Origin: Cytauxzoon felis
Lineage: Eukaryota > Apicomplexa > Aconoidasida > Piroplasmida > Theileriidae
Direction of reading: 5' to 3'
NCBI GenBank assembly: GCA_020283715.1
Contig: JAIQCW010000110.1
Location: 1-24,485 of the forward strand
DNA: 24,485 nucleotides
Of this stretch, positions 1-8,347 are shown piece after piece. The notes beneath the pieces are model-generated. The model was not told the origin of the DNA and made no database searches. It saw nothing but the letters and a program-made list of their open reading frames with translations. Numbering within the stretch: the stretch's first letter is position 1; each line of letters opens with the position of its first letter. Both the position numbers and the translations under genes were made by a program.

Positions 1-530
1 AGATCAGCTGCGGGTTCCACTCGAGGTCCAGTACTACACTTCATTCCACTTGAGGTTACATCCAACATATCCTTAGCACCATCTTCCATCATTCCCATGA
101 TGGATGATCCATCACTACCTTCTCCACCACTACCTTCACCTTGTAATATATGTGAATCGTGGGGTTTATTATCATTGTTGTGAGGTTTTTTATCCCCACA
201 ACCCTCTTTTACCCCATATTCTCCACTTGAGGTCCTGTCCATTTCCTTCCTACTATCTTCACCTCCAACCTTAGATTCGTCTTGCAGACAGCTTTCCTTA
301 TTTATCTCTCCCTTCGCTTCCCAGAGATCAGCTGCGGGTTCCACTCGAGGTCCAGTACTACACTTCATTCCACTTCCATCACTACCCCTACCTCCGCCAC
401 GATCTATGGGAGTGGTTATACCGTTTACGGGGAGGTAATTGGAAGAGGCCTCCACGGCGAGTGGAATAGAGGTGGGAGATGAAGATGTGGATTGGATCTC
501 AGGTGGAGATTTTGATTGTGCATTGTTTAA
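1..530 (+). repeat. palindromic module block 1 (coding, giant gene)
   Basis: A mosaic of the GC-rich modules, including two copies of a 50-bp unit (1-50 and 326-376) and the CCGTTTACGG core variant at 421-430. It is open in the minus frame. Bases 1-118 are a near-duplicate of 2032-2149. Confidence 0.9.
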
Positions 531-2720
531 ATTATTGTCTTTATGATAAGTAATTTTGAGTATGATATGTGGATTACTGGTGATCCATAATAATCGTATG
601 AAGGTATAGAAGATGAATTTATGGAATTTATTAAGATTGAATTTGGTATGATAGTATGGATTGAGTATGAGATGGAATAATGTAAAATCATTATATTCTA
701 TATTATTAATATTAATAAATGGTATAATATATCTGATTGGTATATTAAATAATGTATTTAATGATTGATAAGAATGTTTATTTAATATAATATTAAATAA
801 ATTAATATAATAATTATTAATATTATTAATATTAGATTCTAATTTATTTAATAATATAATAGAAAGACCACAATTAATAATTCTATTTAATGGTATATTA
901 TAATTATATAATATATTTATTAATTTAATAAATATAATATTAAATTTATAAATATATATATTATTAAATAAATTTAATAATAAATTTGTAATAAATTGTA
1001 TACTACAATTTAATGAATAATAATTATTCATATTATTATATATAAAATAATCATAAATATATTGTAATTTTAATTCATTTATATTTTTTATTATATCTAA
1101 TAATAATATATTTATATTATTAATAGAATTATTAAAATAATTTATAATATTATTAAATTTTGGTAAATATTTATATATATATTTTAATTTACATGTAATT
1201 AATAATTTAAATGTATTATTATATTTATTATTAATATTTATATTATTTAATTTATTATATATATTTATATTTATACCATCATTATCATTATTATTATTTA
1301 TTATATATATAGATAATATATCTAATATATCATCATCATTTATATCATCTACATCTATAATCATATCAATTATATATTTATATAATCCTTTATTATAATC
1401 TATTAATAAATCATTTAATAATATATTAAATATATTCTTATTATATATCATTATTATATCATTACTCAATTTCATACATTTACCATTATTATATAAATCA
1501 TATTCACCATCTATTATTAATATCAATGGCATATTACATTCATAACATATTATATAATAATCATATAAATAATATCTATCCAAATCATTATTACAATATA
1601 TACAATATCCAGGTATCAATATATCATACAACAATACTTCCCTCATCCTCAATATCAATTTAATATATTCATCATCCATTATATGAAACTCATCCATATC
1701 ATTATTCATCTTACAGATAGCACTCAATTGAGGTCCATCTTTTCCACTAGGCGTGGTGCCTCCTCTATTTATCTCACCTTCCAGCTCCCATAAATCGCTT
1801 CCAGGATCCACCTGAGGTCCAATCACTACCTTCGTCCTGCTGTAAGTTTCTCCACCTGAGGTCTTTCCACTCGCCGTGGTGGCCTCTTTATTTAGTCGTC
1901 CCTTCGCTTCCCTGAGATCAGCTACGGGTTCCATTTGAGATCCAATCACTACCTTCGTCTTGTAGATAGCTTCTCCACCTGAGGTCGTCTTGCAGACAGC
2001 TCTTCTATTTACTTCCCCCTTCGCTTCCCGTAGATCAGCTGCGGGTTCCACTTGAGGTCCAGTACTACACTTCATTCCACTCGAGGTTACATCCAACACA
2101 ACCTTAGCACCATCTTCCATCATTCCCATGATGGATGATCCATCACTAACTTCTCTACCGCCACGATCTCCGGGAGTGGCTTTACTCTTTAGAGATAGGT
2201 AATTGGAAGAGGCCTCCACGGCGAGTGGAACAGATGTGGATTGGATCTCAGGTGGAGAGGCCTCCACGGCGAGTGGAATGGAGTTGGATTGTACTTCGGT
2301 TGTAGTTGAGTTATATTTATGAAAGTGTATTTGGAAATTGATATATTGATCATATATGATGGGTAGATTATATAATGTTAGATTATTTTTATATAAAATT
2401 TCATGTGTATGTAATAGATTGATGATATTATTATTAAGATGTTTATATTTATGATAAGATGATAATATAGAAATGAATGATATAATATATGATGAAATAA
2501 TAATAAGATTATTAGATGATATATTAATTAATAATGTATATAATAATTTAATAATATTATTAATATAATTATTATTAAATATATAATTTAAATTATTAAT
2601 ATTATAAATATAATGTGTTATATATCTAATTAATGTAATAATAATAATATATTCTTTAATAATTGTAATATTATATAATTTTTTAATAATATAATTTTTA
2701 TTTTTTAAATATTTCTTAAT
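1..2720 (-). CDS. giant Asn/Ile/Tyr-rich protein, 3' continuation, partial (runs off the left edge)
   Basis: I checked every codon of this minus-strand frame: it has no stop from 2720 to position 1 (906 codons). The first in-frame ATG is only at 2129, so about 197 codons lack a Met. This argues that it continues the ORF ending at 2705 rather than being a separate gene. The two frames overlap at 2720-2708 and differ by one base (-1), so a one-base loss near the A-rich run at 2695-2704, or a real frameshift, would join them. I found no intron that joins them without a stop. Unique parts (about 2698-2300 and 1722-530) are very AT-rich and encode Asn, Ile, Tyr and Leu. Repeat-derived parts (about 2300-1722 and 530-1) encode Gly/Ser/Pro/Glu-rich peptide. 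A possible zinc-binding C-x2-C-x15-C-x2-C lies at 1604-1536. Function not recognised. Confidence 0.7.
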   Translation of the reverse strand, partial: MKKYLKNKNYIIKKLYNITIIKEYIIIITLIRYITHYIYNINNLNYIFNNNYINNIIKLLYTLLINISSNNLIIISSYIISFISILSSYHKYKHLNNNIINLLHTHEILYKNNLTLYNLPIIYDQYINFQIHFHKYNSTTTEVQSNSIPLAVEASPPEIQSTSVPLAVEASSNYLSLKSKATPGDRGGREVSDGSSIMGMMEDGAKVVLDVTSSGMKCSTGPQVEPAADLREAKGEVNRRAVCKTTSGGEAIYKTKVVIGSQMEPVADLREAKGRLNKEATTASGKTSGGETYSRTKVVIGPQVDPGSDLWELEGEINRGGTTPSGKDGPQLSAICKMNNDMDEFHIMDDEYIKLILRMREVLLYDILIPGYCIYCNNDLDRYYLYDYYIICYECNMPLILIIDGEYDLYNNGKCMKLSNDIIMIYNKNIFNILLNDLLIDYNKGLYKYIIDMIIDVDDINDDDILDILSIYIINNNNDNDGININIYNKLNNININNKYNNTFKLLITCKLKYIYKYLPKFNNIINYFNNSINNINILLLDIIKNINELKLQYIYDYFIYNNMNNYYSLNCSIQFITNLLLNLFNNIYIYKFNIIFIKLINILYNYNIPLNRIINCGLSIILLNKLESNINNINNYYINLFNIILNKHSYQSLNTLFNIPIRYIIPFININNIEYNDFTLFHLILNPYYHTKFNLNKFHKFIFYTFIRLLWITSNPHIILKITYHKDNNLNNAQSKSPPEIQSTSSSPTSIPLAVEASSNYLPVNGITTPIDRGGGRGSDGSGMKCSTGPRVEPAADLWEAKGEINKESCLQDESKVGGEDSRKEMDRTSSGEYGVKEGCGDKKPHNNDNKPHDSHILQGEGSGGEGSDGSSIMGMMEDGAKDMLDVTSSGMKCSTGPRVEPAAD
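1536..1604 (-). other. C2C2 zinc-binding-like motif in the giant protein
   Basis: Cys codons lie at 1604-1602, 1595-1593, 1547-1545 and 1538-1536 on the minus strand, giving C-x2-C, 15 residues, C-x2-C in the open frame. The spacing fits a zinc ribbon or knuckle. It sits in a unique (non-repeat) segment, which otherwise contains few cysteines. Metal binding is inferred from spacing only. Confidence 0.45.
1722..2300 (+). repeat. palindromic module block 2 (coding, giant gene)
   Basis: Several complete module series, with core CTCTTTAGAG at 2185-2194 and CCACGATCTCCGGGAGTGG near 2161-2179. It is translated in frame without stops on the minus strand. Confidence 0.9.
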
Positions 2721-5700
2721 TTAATAATATTATTTTTATTATTATTTAATATAATTAAATTATGTTTACATAATGTAATTAATATATTTAATATTATAAT
2801 TATAGATTTTATAGATGATTTTATAATTAATTTTAATAATAATATTAATATTAACCATTTATTATATTTATTATATGATATTAATAAATTATTATAATTT
2901 ATTTTATATAAATTATCTTCAATATATTTTATTGTTATTAATTCTATTATTATATCAATTATATATAAATTTCTAATTATTTTATTATTATTATTATCAT
3001 TATTTAATTTATATATATTATTACATGTATCTATTAATAATAATAATATTAATAATATTTCATCTTCATTATTTAATTTTTTTATAATCTTTTCTATATC
3101 CATCATTATTACTAAAAATGTATTTAATAATATTATTATTATATAATTATTATAATCATTAATTATTATACCATCATTTATTATTAAACATATCAATACT
3201 ATATCATCAATATTAATATCATCAATAATAAAACATTCATCTTCATCATCAAAATTCATATCAAATTTATTACAAATATTCATATCAATCTCATCATTCA
3301 TCCTATTATTATATAAACTAATAAAAAATAATAATTGCTTCCTCTTGTAAGTCTTTAAATTTACCAATCTCATACACATACATAACTCATCATATATCAA
3401 TTTTAATACACATACATCATCATATAACATCCTACGCTTATCTATATCATCATCAATACATGAAGTAGTAAAGTGTTGACATCCAGTTGAGGTCTTCCAC
3501 TCGCCTCCACTTGAGGTCCTGCCGTCAGCTCTTCTATTTACTTCCCCCTCCGCTTCCCTGAGATCAGCTGCGGGTTCCACTTGAGGTCCAGTAGTACTCT
3601 CCTTTCCACTCGCCGTTCCACCTGAGGTCGTCTTGCAGACAGCTTCTCTATTTACTTCCCCTCGACTCCCATGGATCGTCTCGGATTCTTCACCACGATC
3701 TCCGGGAGTGGCAATACCGTTTACGGGGAGGTAATTGGAAGAGCTGACGGCAGGATAGACATCGGGTGGAGAGCCACCATGGCTAGTAGAAGATAAGGAT
3801 GGACCAACTGTAGAGGTAACCTCAGGTGGAGAATTATGGGGTGTTATCATGTTATAGTGTTTTTTATCCCCATAATCCCCCACAGTATCATAATTATGTA
3901 ATTCGGTAGATGTTATATTACGTTTTCTACTAAGTGTATCATTCCAATCGGCACCACCTGAGGTTACATTCCTGCCGTCAGCTTCCTTATTTATTTCCCC
4001 TTCCAGCTCCCGTGGATCGCTTACAGGTTCCACTTGAGGTCCAGTACTACTCTTCATTCCACTTGAGGTCCAATCACTACTTCCGCCACGATCTCTGGGA
4101 GTGGCTATACTCTTTAGAGATAGGTAATTAGAAGAGCTGACGGCAGGACCTCGAGTGGAACGCCTAGTGGAAGACAAGGTTGTAACTTCAGGTGGAGTTG
4201 AAGGACGAATGGATGTAGGAGTATGTCCATTTATAATAGATTTATGGTTGGATAGAACTTCGGTATCAATATTTTTGTTATCTACATTAGTGTTTATTAG
4301 ATTGCATTCAATTAGTATAGTTTTAATGTTTGTAAATGTATATGGATTCAATTTGATATTTTTATATGAATTTAATAGTATGGGTGGTAAAATTGCTAAT
4401 ATATTGCGATTATCATCATGTTTATTTAATATATTAATACATAATAATATAATTGATGTTATTATATCATAAACTTCTAAATTATTATGGGGTTTATTAT
4501 CATTTAATATAATTAACCAAAATATATAAAATTTATTATAATATTTTACATCATAATCTATACATTTATTCAATTTGAAATAATATAAATGTAATATAAA
4601 TATCATACGTATTAACACCATAATTGAATCAACACCATAATTTATACCATCAATCTCAATCATAGAATACAATACCTCATGTAATAAATCCAATAATTTC
4701 AAAATCATTAAATTATCAAAGTCATTGAAACACACCATATCATAATCAACCACAATATTTATCAAATACAATATATCTATCATATTTTCTCCATCAATTG
4801 AACACCATCTTCCCCTTGAACAATCATTTAAAATATTTTTATCCACATTTCCATCAGAGCACCATAAACTATCATCTGGTGATGATGCAAGGTTGTGGGG
4901 GATATTATCCCCAGATAACCCCATTCCCCCATCTTTTCCACCTGAGGTCTTCCACTCGCCGTGGTGGCCTTCTCTATTTATTTCCCCCTTCGCTTCCCCG
5001 AGATCAGCTGCGGGTTCTCCACTCGATGTTACATCATTAACACTACCTCCACCTTCTTCACTGCCACGATCTCTGGGAGTGGCTCTACCCTTCAGGGATA
5101 GGTAATTGGAAAAGACACAACGTCTAGTAGGAACAGAGGTAACTTGGACTTCAGGTGGGGAGCTATCTGCAAAACCTATGTTGGTTGTATCCTCTTCTGA
5201 ATGATCAGCGGTAGAACTGGGACGGTAATGATAAGATTTACCATTTGAGAACATGTTGTTAGTTGCATTAGCTCGTGTATTTGCAATTTTATGGTTATAG
5301 ATCCAATTGATGAGTATATTTGTATTGAATTCATTATATTTTGTGGTGTTTAATAAATATGTGGTGAAGTTGTCATTAATGTATAAATTTATTTGACCGA
5401 ATTTAATATAAAGAATAGATTCAACTAACGATAGCAAATATTTATAATTTTCAATGGTATTGCCCAACAATAAGCATTTTCTAATGATTTTGAGTATCAA
5501 TTTATTAGATAATATTTTTATGGGTAAATTACATCTTAATCTCTTAATCCCACCTCTTGGATATATAATACACGATAATAATATCGATAATATCCTCACA
5601 CTATTATTATTAACTGATATATGGGGTTGTTTAATCTCAATTTCATCACTGACACAATCCAATATCTTAACCAAATTATAAAATATTCCAATATCCGTAT

Positions 5701-5752
5701 CATTAGATTTCTTCAACATACCTAAATTATAAATATTTACACTGTAATACAT
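2705..5752 (-). CDS. giant Asn/Ile-rich hypothetical protein, N-terminal part, with in-frame repeat modules
   Basis: An ORF of 1,015 codons beginning MYYSVNIYNLG, with no family I recognise. Unique segments are helical-looking and rich in Asn, Ile, Leu, Tyr and Asp. They alternate with three GC-rich repeat blocks (about 5165-4930, 4200-3945 and 3835-3476), which are translated into recurring peptides such as [33 protein letters not shown] and TSSG/TSGG. The change in base composition at each block edge is abrupt. There is no signal peptide or clear membrane segment at the start. The ORF ends at 2705 in an AT-rich tract, and the next frame is open without a start codon (see the entry for 1-2720). 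The full gene is therefore probably over 1,900 codons, with the break being a sequencing error, a pseudogene lesion or programmed frameshifting. The initiator ATG at 5752 is the first in frame. Confidence 0.8.
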   Translation of the reverse strand: MYYSVNIYNLGMLKKSNDTDIGIFYNLVKILDCVSDEIEIKQPHISVNNNSVRILSILLSCIIYPRGGIKRLRCNLPIKILSNKLILKIIRKCLLLGNTIENYKYLLSLVESILYIKFGQINLYINDNFTTYLLNTTKYNEFNTNILINWIYNHKIANTRANATNNMFSNGKSYHYRPSSTADHSEEDTTNIGFADSSPPEVQVTSVPTRRCVFSNYLSLKGRATPRDRGSEEGGGSVNDVTSSGEPAADLGEAKGEINREGHHGEWKTSGGKDGGMGLSGDNIPHNLASSPDDSLWCSDGNVDKNILNDCSRGRWCSIDGENMIDILYLINIVVDYDMVCFNDFDNLMILKLLDLLHEVLYSMIEIDGINYGVDSIMVLIRMIFILHLYYFKLNKCIDYDVKYYNKFYIFWLIILNDNKPHNNLEVYDIITSIILLCINILNKHDDNRNILAILPPILLNSYKNIKLNPYTFTNIKTILIECNLINTNVDNKNIDTEVLSNHKSIINGHTPTSIRPSTPPEVTTLSSTRRSTRGPAVSSSNYLSLKSIATPRDRGGSSDWTSSGMKSSTGPQVEPVSDPRELEGEINKEADGRNVTSGGADWNDTLSRKRNITSTELHNYDTVGDYGDKKHYNMITPHNSPPEVTSTVGPSLSSTSHGGSPPDVYPAVSSSNYLPVNGIATPGDRGEESETIHGSRGEVNREAVCKTTSGGTASGKESTTGPQVEPAADLREAEGEVNRRADGRTSSGGEWKTSTGCQHFTTSCIDDDIDKRRMLYDDVCVLKLIYDELCMCMRLVNLKTYKRKQLLFFISLYNNRMNDEIDMNICNKFDMNFDDEDECFIIDDINIDDIVLICLIINDGIIINDYNNYIIIILLNTFLVIMMDIEKIIKKLNNEDEILLILLLLIDTCNNIYKLNNDNNNNKIIRNLYIIDIIIELITIKYIEDNLYKINYNNLLISYNKYNKWLILILLLKLIIKSSIKSIIIILNILITLCKHNLIILNNNKNNIIKLRNI
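3476..3835 (+). repeat. palindromic module block 3 (coding, giant gene)
   Basis: Modules in the same orientation as in blocks 1 and 2, with the CCGTTTACGG core at 3717-3726. In frame on the minus strand. Confidence 0.9.
3945..4200 (+). repeat. palindromic module block 4 (coding, giant gene)
   Basis: Contains the CCACGATCTCTGGGAGTGG and CTCTTTAGAG cores and CCACTTGAGGTCC units, open on the minus strand. Confidence 0.9.
4930..5165 (+). repeat. palindromic module block 5 (coding, giant gene)
   Basis: The core variant CCCTTCAGGG is at 5088-5097. In frame on the minus strand; it is the block nearest the N terminus. Confidence 0.9.
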
Positions 5753-5869
5753 GTATCATAAATTGTAGGGGAAATAAACCCCATGTGCCACATAATAAAT
5801 TAAAATAAATCTCTAAATGGAGCATCTTATATTATTACCAGTAATTATATGTAAAATAACCCCTTCTAT

Positions 5870-6006
5870 CATTGCATCCACTTGAGGTCAATCACTACAC
5901 TTCTGCCACGATCTCTGGGAGTGGCTCTACTCTTTAGAGATAGGTAAATGAAAGAAGCCTCCACGGCGAGTGGCGACGTCAGGTATGTAACCTCAACTAG
6001 AGAGCT
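5870..6006 (+). repeat. palindromic module block 6 (intergenic, left of the EMA-like cassette)
   Basis: Modules with CCACGATCTCTGGGAGTGG and CTCTTTAGAG, running directly into the left 70-bp arm at 6007. With the AT-rich stretch from 5753 it fills the gap between the giant gene and the antigen gene. Confidence 0.85.
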
Positions 6007-6076
6007 GTCTTCATTACAAATGAATGATTAATTGAAAGATGTATCTTTTATGGCTGATATTTCGACATCTGGAGAT
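6007..6076 (+). repeat. left arm of the 70-bp inverted repeat around the EMA-like gene
   Basis: This segment is the reverse complement of 6998-7067, with 63 consecutive matching bases (6014-6076 against 7060-6998) and one mismatch at 6013/7061. Outside the arm the similarity decays into repeat modules on both sides (a degraded ACCTC...AGAGAGC stretch). Confidence 0.97.
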
Positions 6077-6101
6077 TGAATATGAGTGGCGTGTTTATTG
6101 T

Positions 6102-6848
6102 TTAAAATACGACTCTAGTTTCAGTATAGTCTAATCTACAATCGAATTTACCATCGGCTATTGGTGTGCATATATGGGTACTAATAATCATATCACCATT
6201 ATTATAAGTTGATTTATCTGATACTTCAATGGTTGTATCATCCATGTGATTAACTTCTATAGTCCTTTTAACCAAATTCTCTACGCCATTACATAAAACG
6301 GCATCCCCATATTTTACAATACCGATGATAGTATTGCTGGTATAAAAGTCAGTATGATATAATAAGGTACCACCTACTACTATAGTCTTCAAGATATTAC
6401 GATTTACTGACGATCCATCAAGGTTTAAATCCTCATAATTGAAATCAATTTCCTTATATTGGCCATCAATAGGATCTTTTTCGAAGAAATTAAACATTTT
6501 TTCGGTAATATCAACAACCCCTCTATATTTACTATTGACAATAATCTTAATAGTATTCACTTTAACAACACTAACAATTCTATAGACCAATGTCAAATCA
6601 TCTGGCACAATCTCTACATCACCATCCATTACAGTACCAATTTTATGTGTCTCAGAATACCAATCGTGTATTGAATATAATTTTGTACCAGGACGTAATG
6701 AAGGATCATTATTATCATCAATAAAGTTGCTTTTACCAACGCGAATATCCAATGTAACCGGAAGAGGACGTACATCATCATAAATTAAAGAGTATATTTC
6801 AGTAATGAAATAAGAGGTAAATAATAGAGCTACTATTGTAAATTTCAT
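6102..6848 (-). CDS. EMA/MPSP-like merozoite surface antigen
   Basis: A 248-aa protein with an N-terminal signal peptide (about residues 1-20, MKFTIVALLFTSYFITEIYS), then a PLPVTLDI segment. Its spacing of acidic beta-strand-like stretches recalls the equi merozoite antigen / piroplasm major surface protein family, a group of merozoite surface proteins of Theileria. The match is from memory of family features. The C terminus (ending CRLDYTETRVVF) lacks the hydrophobic GPI-attachment tail expected of the anchored members, so this copy may be secreted or 3'-truncated. The gene is uninterrupted and sits between two 70-bp inverted copies (6007-6076 and 6998-7067). No neighbour appears functionally related, and the flanks are repeat blocks. 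A 6-bp-arm hairpin lies 63 bp upstream of the ATG at 6911-6930. Confidence 0.7.
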   Translation of the reverse strand: MKFTIVALLFTSYFITEIYSLIYDDVRPLPVTLDIRVGKSNFIDDNNDPSLRPGTKLYSIHDWYSETHKIGTVMDGDVEIVPDDLTLVYRIVSVVKVNTIKIIVNSKYRGVVDITEKMFNFFEKDPIDGQYKEIDFNYEDLNLDGSSVNRNILKTIVVGGTLLYHTDFYTSNTIIGIVKYGDAVLCNGVENLVKRTIEVNHMDDTTIEVSDKSTYNNGDMIISTHICTPIADGKFDCRLDYTETRVVF

Positions 6849-6910
6849 TTTTATAAGGTTAAATTTAATATTATAAAACTCAATATCCCAATTTTATCTG
6901 GATCCATAAA

Positions 6911-6930
6911 TGCTGCTCAATGATGCAGCA
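6911..6930. promoter_or_regulatory. hairpin upstream of the EMA-like gene
   Basis: The arms TGCTGC and GCAGCA are separated by 8 bases. The element sits about 63 bp upstream of the start codon at 6848, in the 5' leader or promoter. No function can be assigned from sequence. Confidence 0.4.
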
Positions 6931-6997
6931 GTGAATTTATATTTGCATCTCCAACAAAAAATTATATCTTCATTAAGATCCAATACATTAATATTTC

Positions 6998-7067
6998 ATC
7001 TCCAGATGTCGAAATATCAGCCATAAAAGATACATCTTTCAATTAATCATTCATTTGTAACGAAGAC
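6998..7067 (-). repeat. right arm of the 70-bp inverted repeat around the EMA-like gene
   Basis: Partner of 6007-6076 in inverted orientation, with about 921 bp between the arms. It lies about 150 bp upstream of the antigen start codon, and the left arm lies 26 bp past the stop. Confidence 0.97.
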
Positions 7068-7205
7068 GGCTCTCTACCCGAGGTCGATTCCTTGTCTTTC
7101 CACTCGCCGTTCCACCTGAGGTTACAATCCTAATCTCTTTTCCACTAGCCGTGGTGGCCTTCTCTATTTACTTCCCCTTCCAGCTCCCGTAGATCGCTTC
7201 CAGGT
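7065..7205 (+). repeat. palindromic module block 7 (right of the EMA-like cassette)
   Basis: Modules begin at the right 70-bp arm and extend into the last codons of the 8347-7168 gene, supplying its C terminus and stop. Confidence 0.85.
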
Positions 7206-8347
7206 GTATTTTGTCTAATTTACACTTGTCTATATTGATGTCTAATTTTTTACGGAAATCCCACATTTTGAAATATACAAATGAAGATTGAGAGATGACT
7301 ATTGAATGAATTATAAATCTCAATACTTCATTGAAAAGGAATTTGATGATTGTATCTATTATTATCATCTTCATTTAATTCCAATTTATATTCATTGAGA
7401 TATCTGAACAAACATGAATTCCGTCACTTTAGACTTATCTTGTCGAGATTAGAAATATAACCTCAGGTGGAACCCGAAAGTGATCACCGGGAACTTGAGG
7501 GGGAAGTAAATAGAGGAAGCCGTCTGCAGGACGAAAGAAGAGTAGGACTGTAACCTCAGGTGGAACGCCTAGTGGAAAGGAGAGTAGGATTGTAAATTCG
7601 TGTAGACAATATCATGTTTGTTTAATTTCGGTTAAACTTACAATTGATATCGGTGAAAAGATCGAGATCGATACGATATGTATAGTTTTCATTGATGGAT
7701 TCTAATAAATTGATAGTGTCTAGTATACAATTAGCCCATAGGAATATTAATTTAATTGGTATATTACCATCATAATATAATATATCGATACTTTTATTAC
7801 AGAATAGTGATAATATTGTTCTTAACATAAATATAATTCTTTTATAATCACCGGGTTTCATATCTAAAAATGAAAATAAAATTAGATTTAAATTTTTTTT
7901 TAAAAATAAACCTCTATTGAAACATGAATATGATTCACATGTGACAAGATAAGTTATAATTTTGATTATATAATAAATAGATTCTTCAAATTCTTTAATA
8001 TTATTTTCTTTACATAATAATTTTATATATTTGAAAATATCAACAAAAAAATATCTAAAAATAATACCAAATGGACTACGTTCATCATATTCTGTTATAA
8101 TTAAATCATTTTCATATAGATCATCATAACATAATTTTATACGATACCATAAATTATAATTGTAATAATCATCCCATTTCTTTTTTAATTCCATAGATTT
8201 ATTATTTTTAATTAAATTTTTATACAATTCTTTAAAATCTATACGTGTCTTATCTAATTTCTTTATATGATCAAATAAATTAGTGAAACCTATAGATTCT
8301 ATGATTTCATAGAATCCTTTTATATCCTCTACACATATACTTGACAT
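7168..8347 (-). CDS. hypothetical helical protein, two exons
   Basis: Exon 1 is 8347-7642 (starting MSSICVEDIKG) and exon 2 is 7355-7168. The donor is a consensus GTAAGT beginning at 7641 and the acceptor is TAG ending at 7356, giving a 286-bp intron. The exons sum to 894 nt, or 297 aa. The protein is rich in Ile, Leu, Lys and Tyr, probably all-helical, without a signal peptide; I do not recognise the family. The intron contains a repeat block (about 7450-7585). The last dozen or so codons of exon 2 (ending AIYGSWKGK) read through the edge of another repeat block, so the present C terminus looks created by a repeat insertion. Exon 2 is not a separate gene: its ATG follows directly after an in-frame stop, whereas the splice gives a continuous frame. 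Confidence 0.65.
7450..7585 (+). repeat. palindromic module block 8 (intron)
   Basis: Lies in the 286-bp intron of the hypothetical gene at 8347-7168. It starts and ends with CCTCAGGTGGAAC-type units. Confidence 0.85.

Noticed and set aside
2700..2860. An intron joining the two giant-gene frames
   Set aside because: Each GT donor tried (e.g. GTAAAC near 2772 or GTTAAT near 2855) with nearby AG acceptors creates a stop codon at or just after the junction.
1..5165. CRISPR-like array
   Set aside because: Units are unequal, with no regular spacer length, and the modules are mosaics in a eukaryotic context.
3934..5681. Several + strand ORFs over the giant gene
   Set aside because: They read mostly through repeat modules or complement AT-rich codons. 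The minus frame is far longer and continuous.
7168..7374. A separate 68-aa gene
   Set aside because: It follows an in-frame stop directly and splices in phase to the 8347-7642 exon through consensus GTAAGT and TAG sites.
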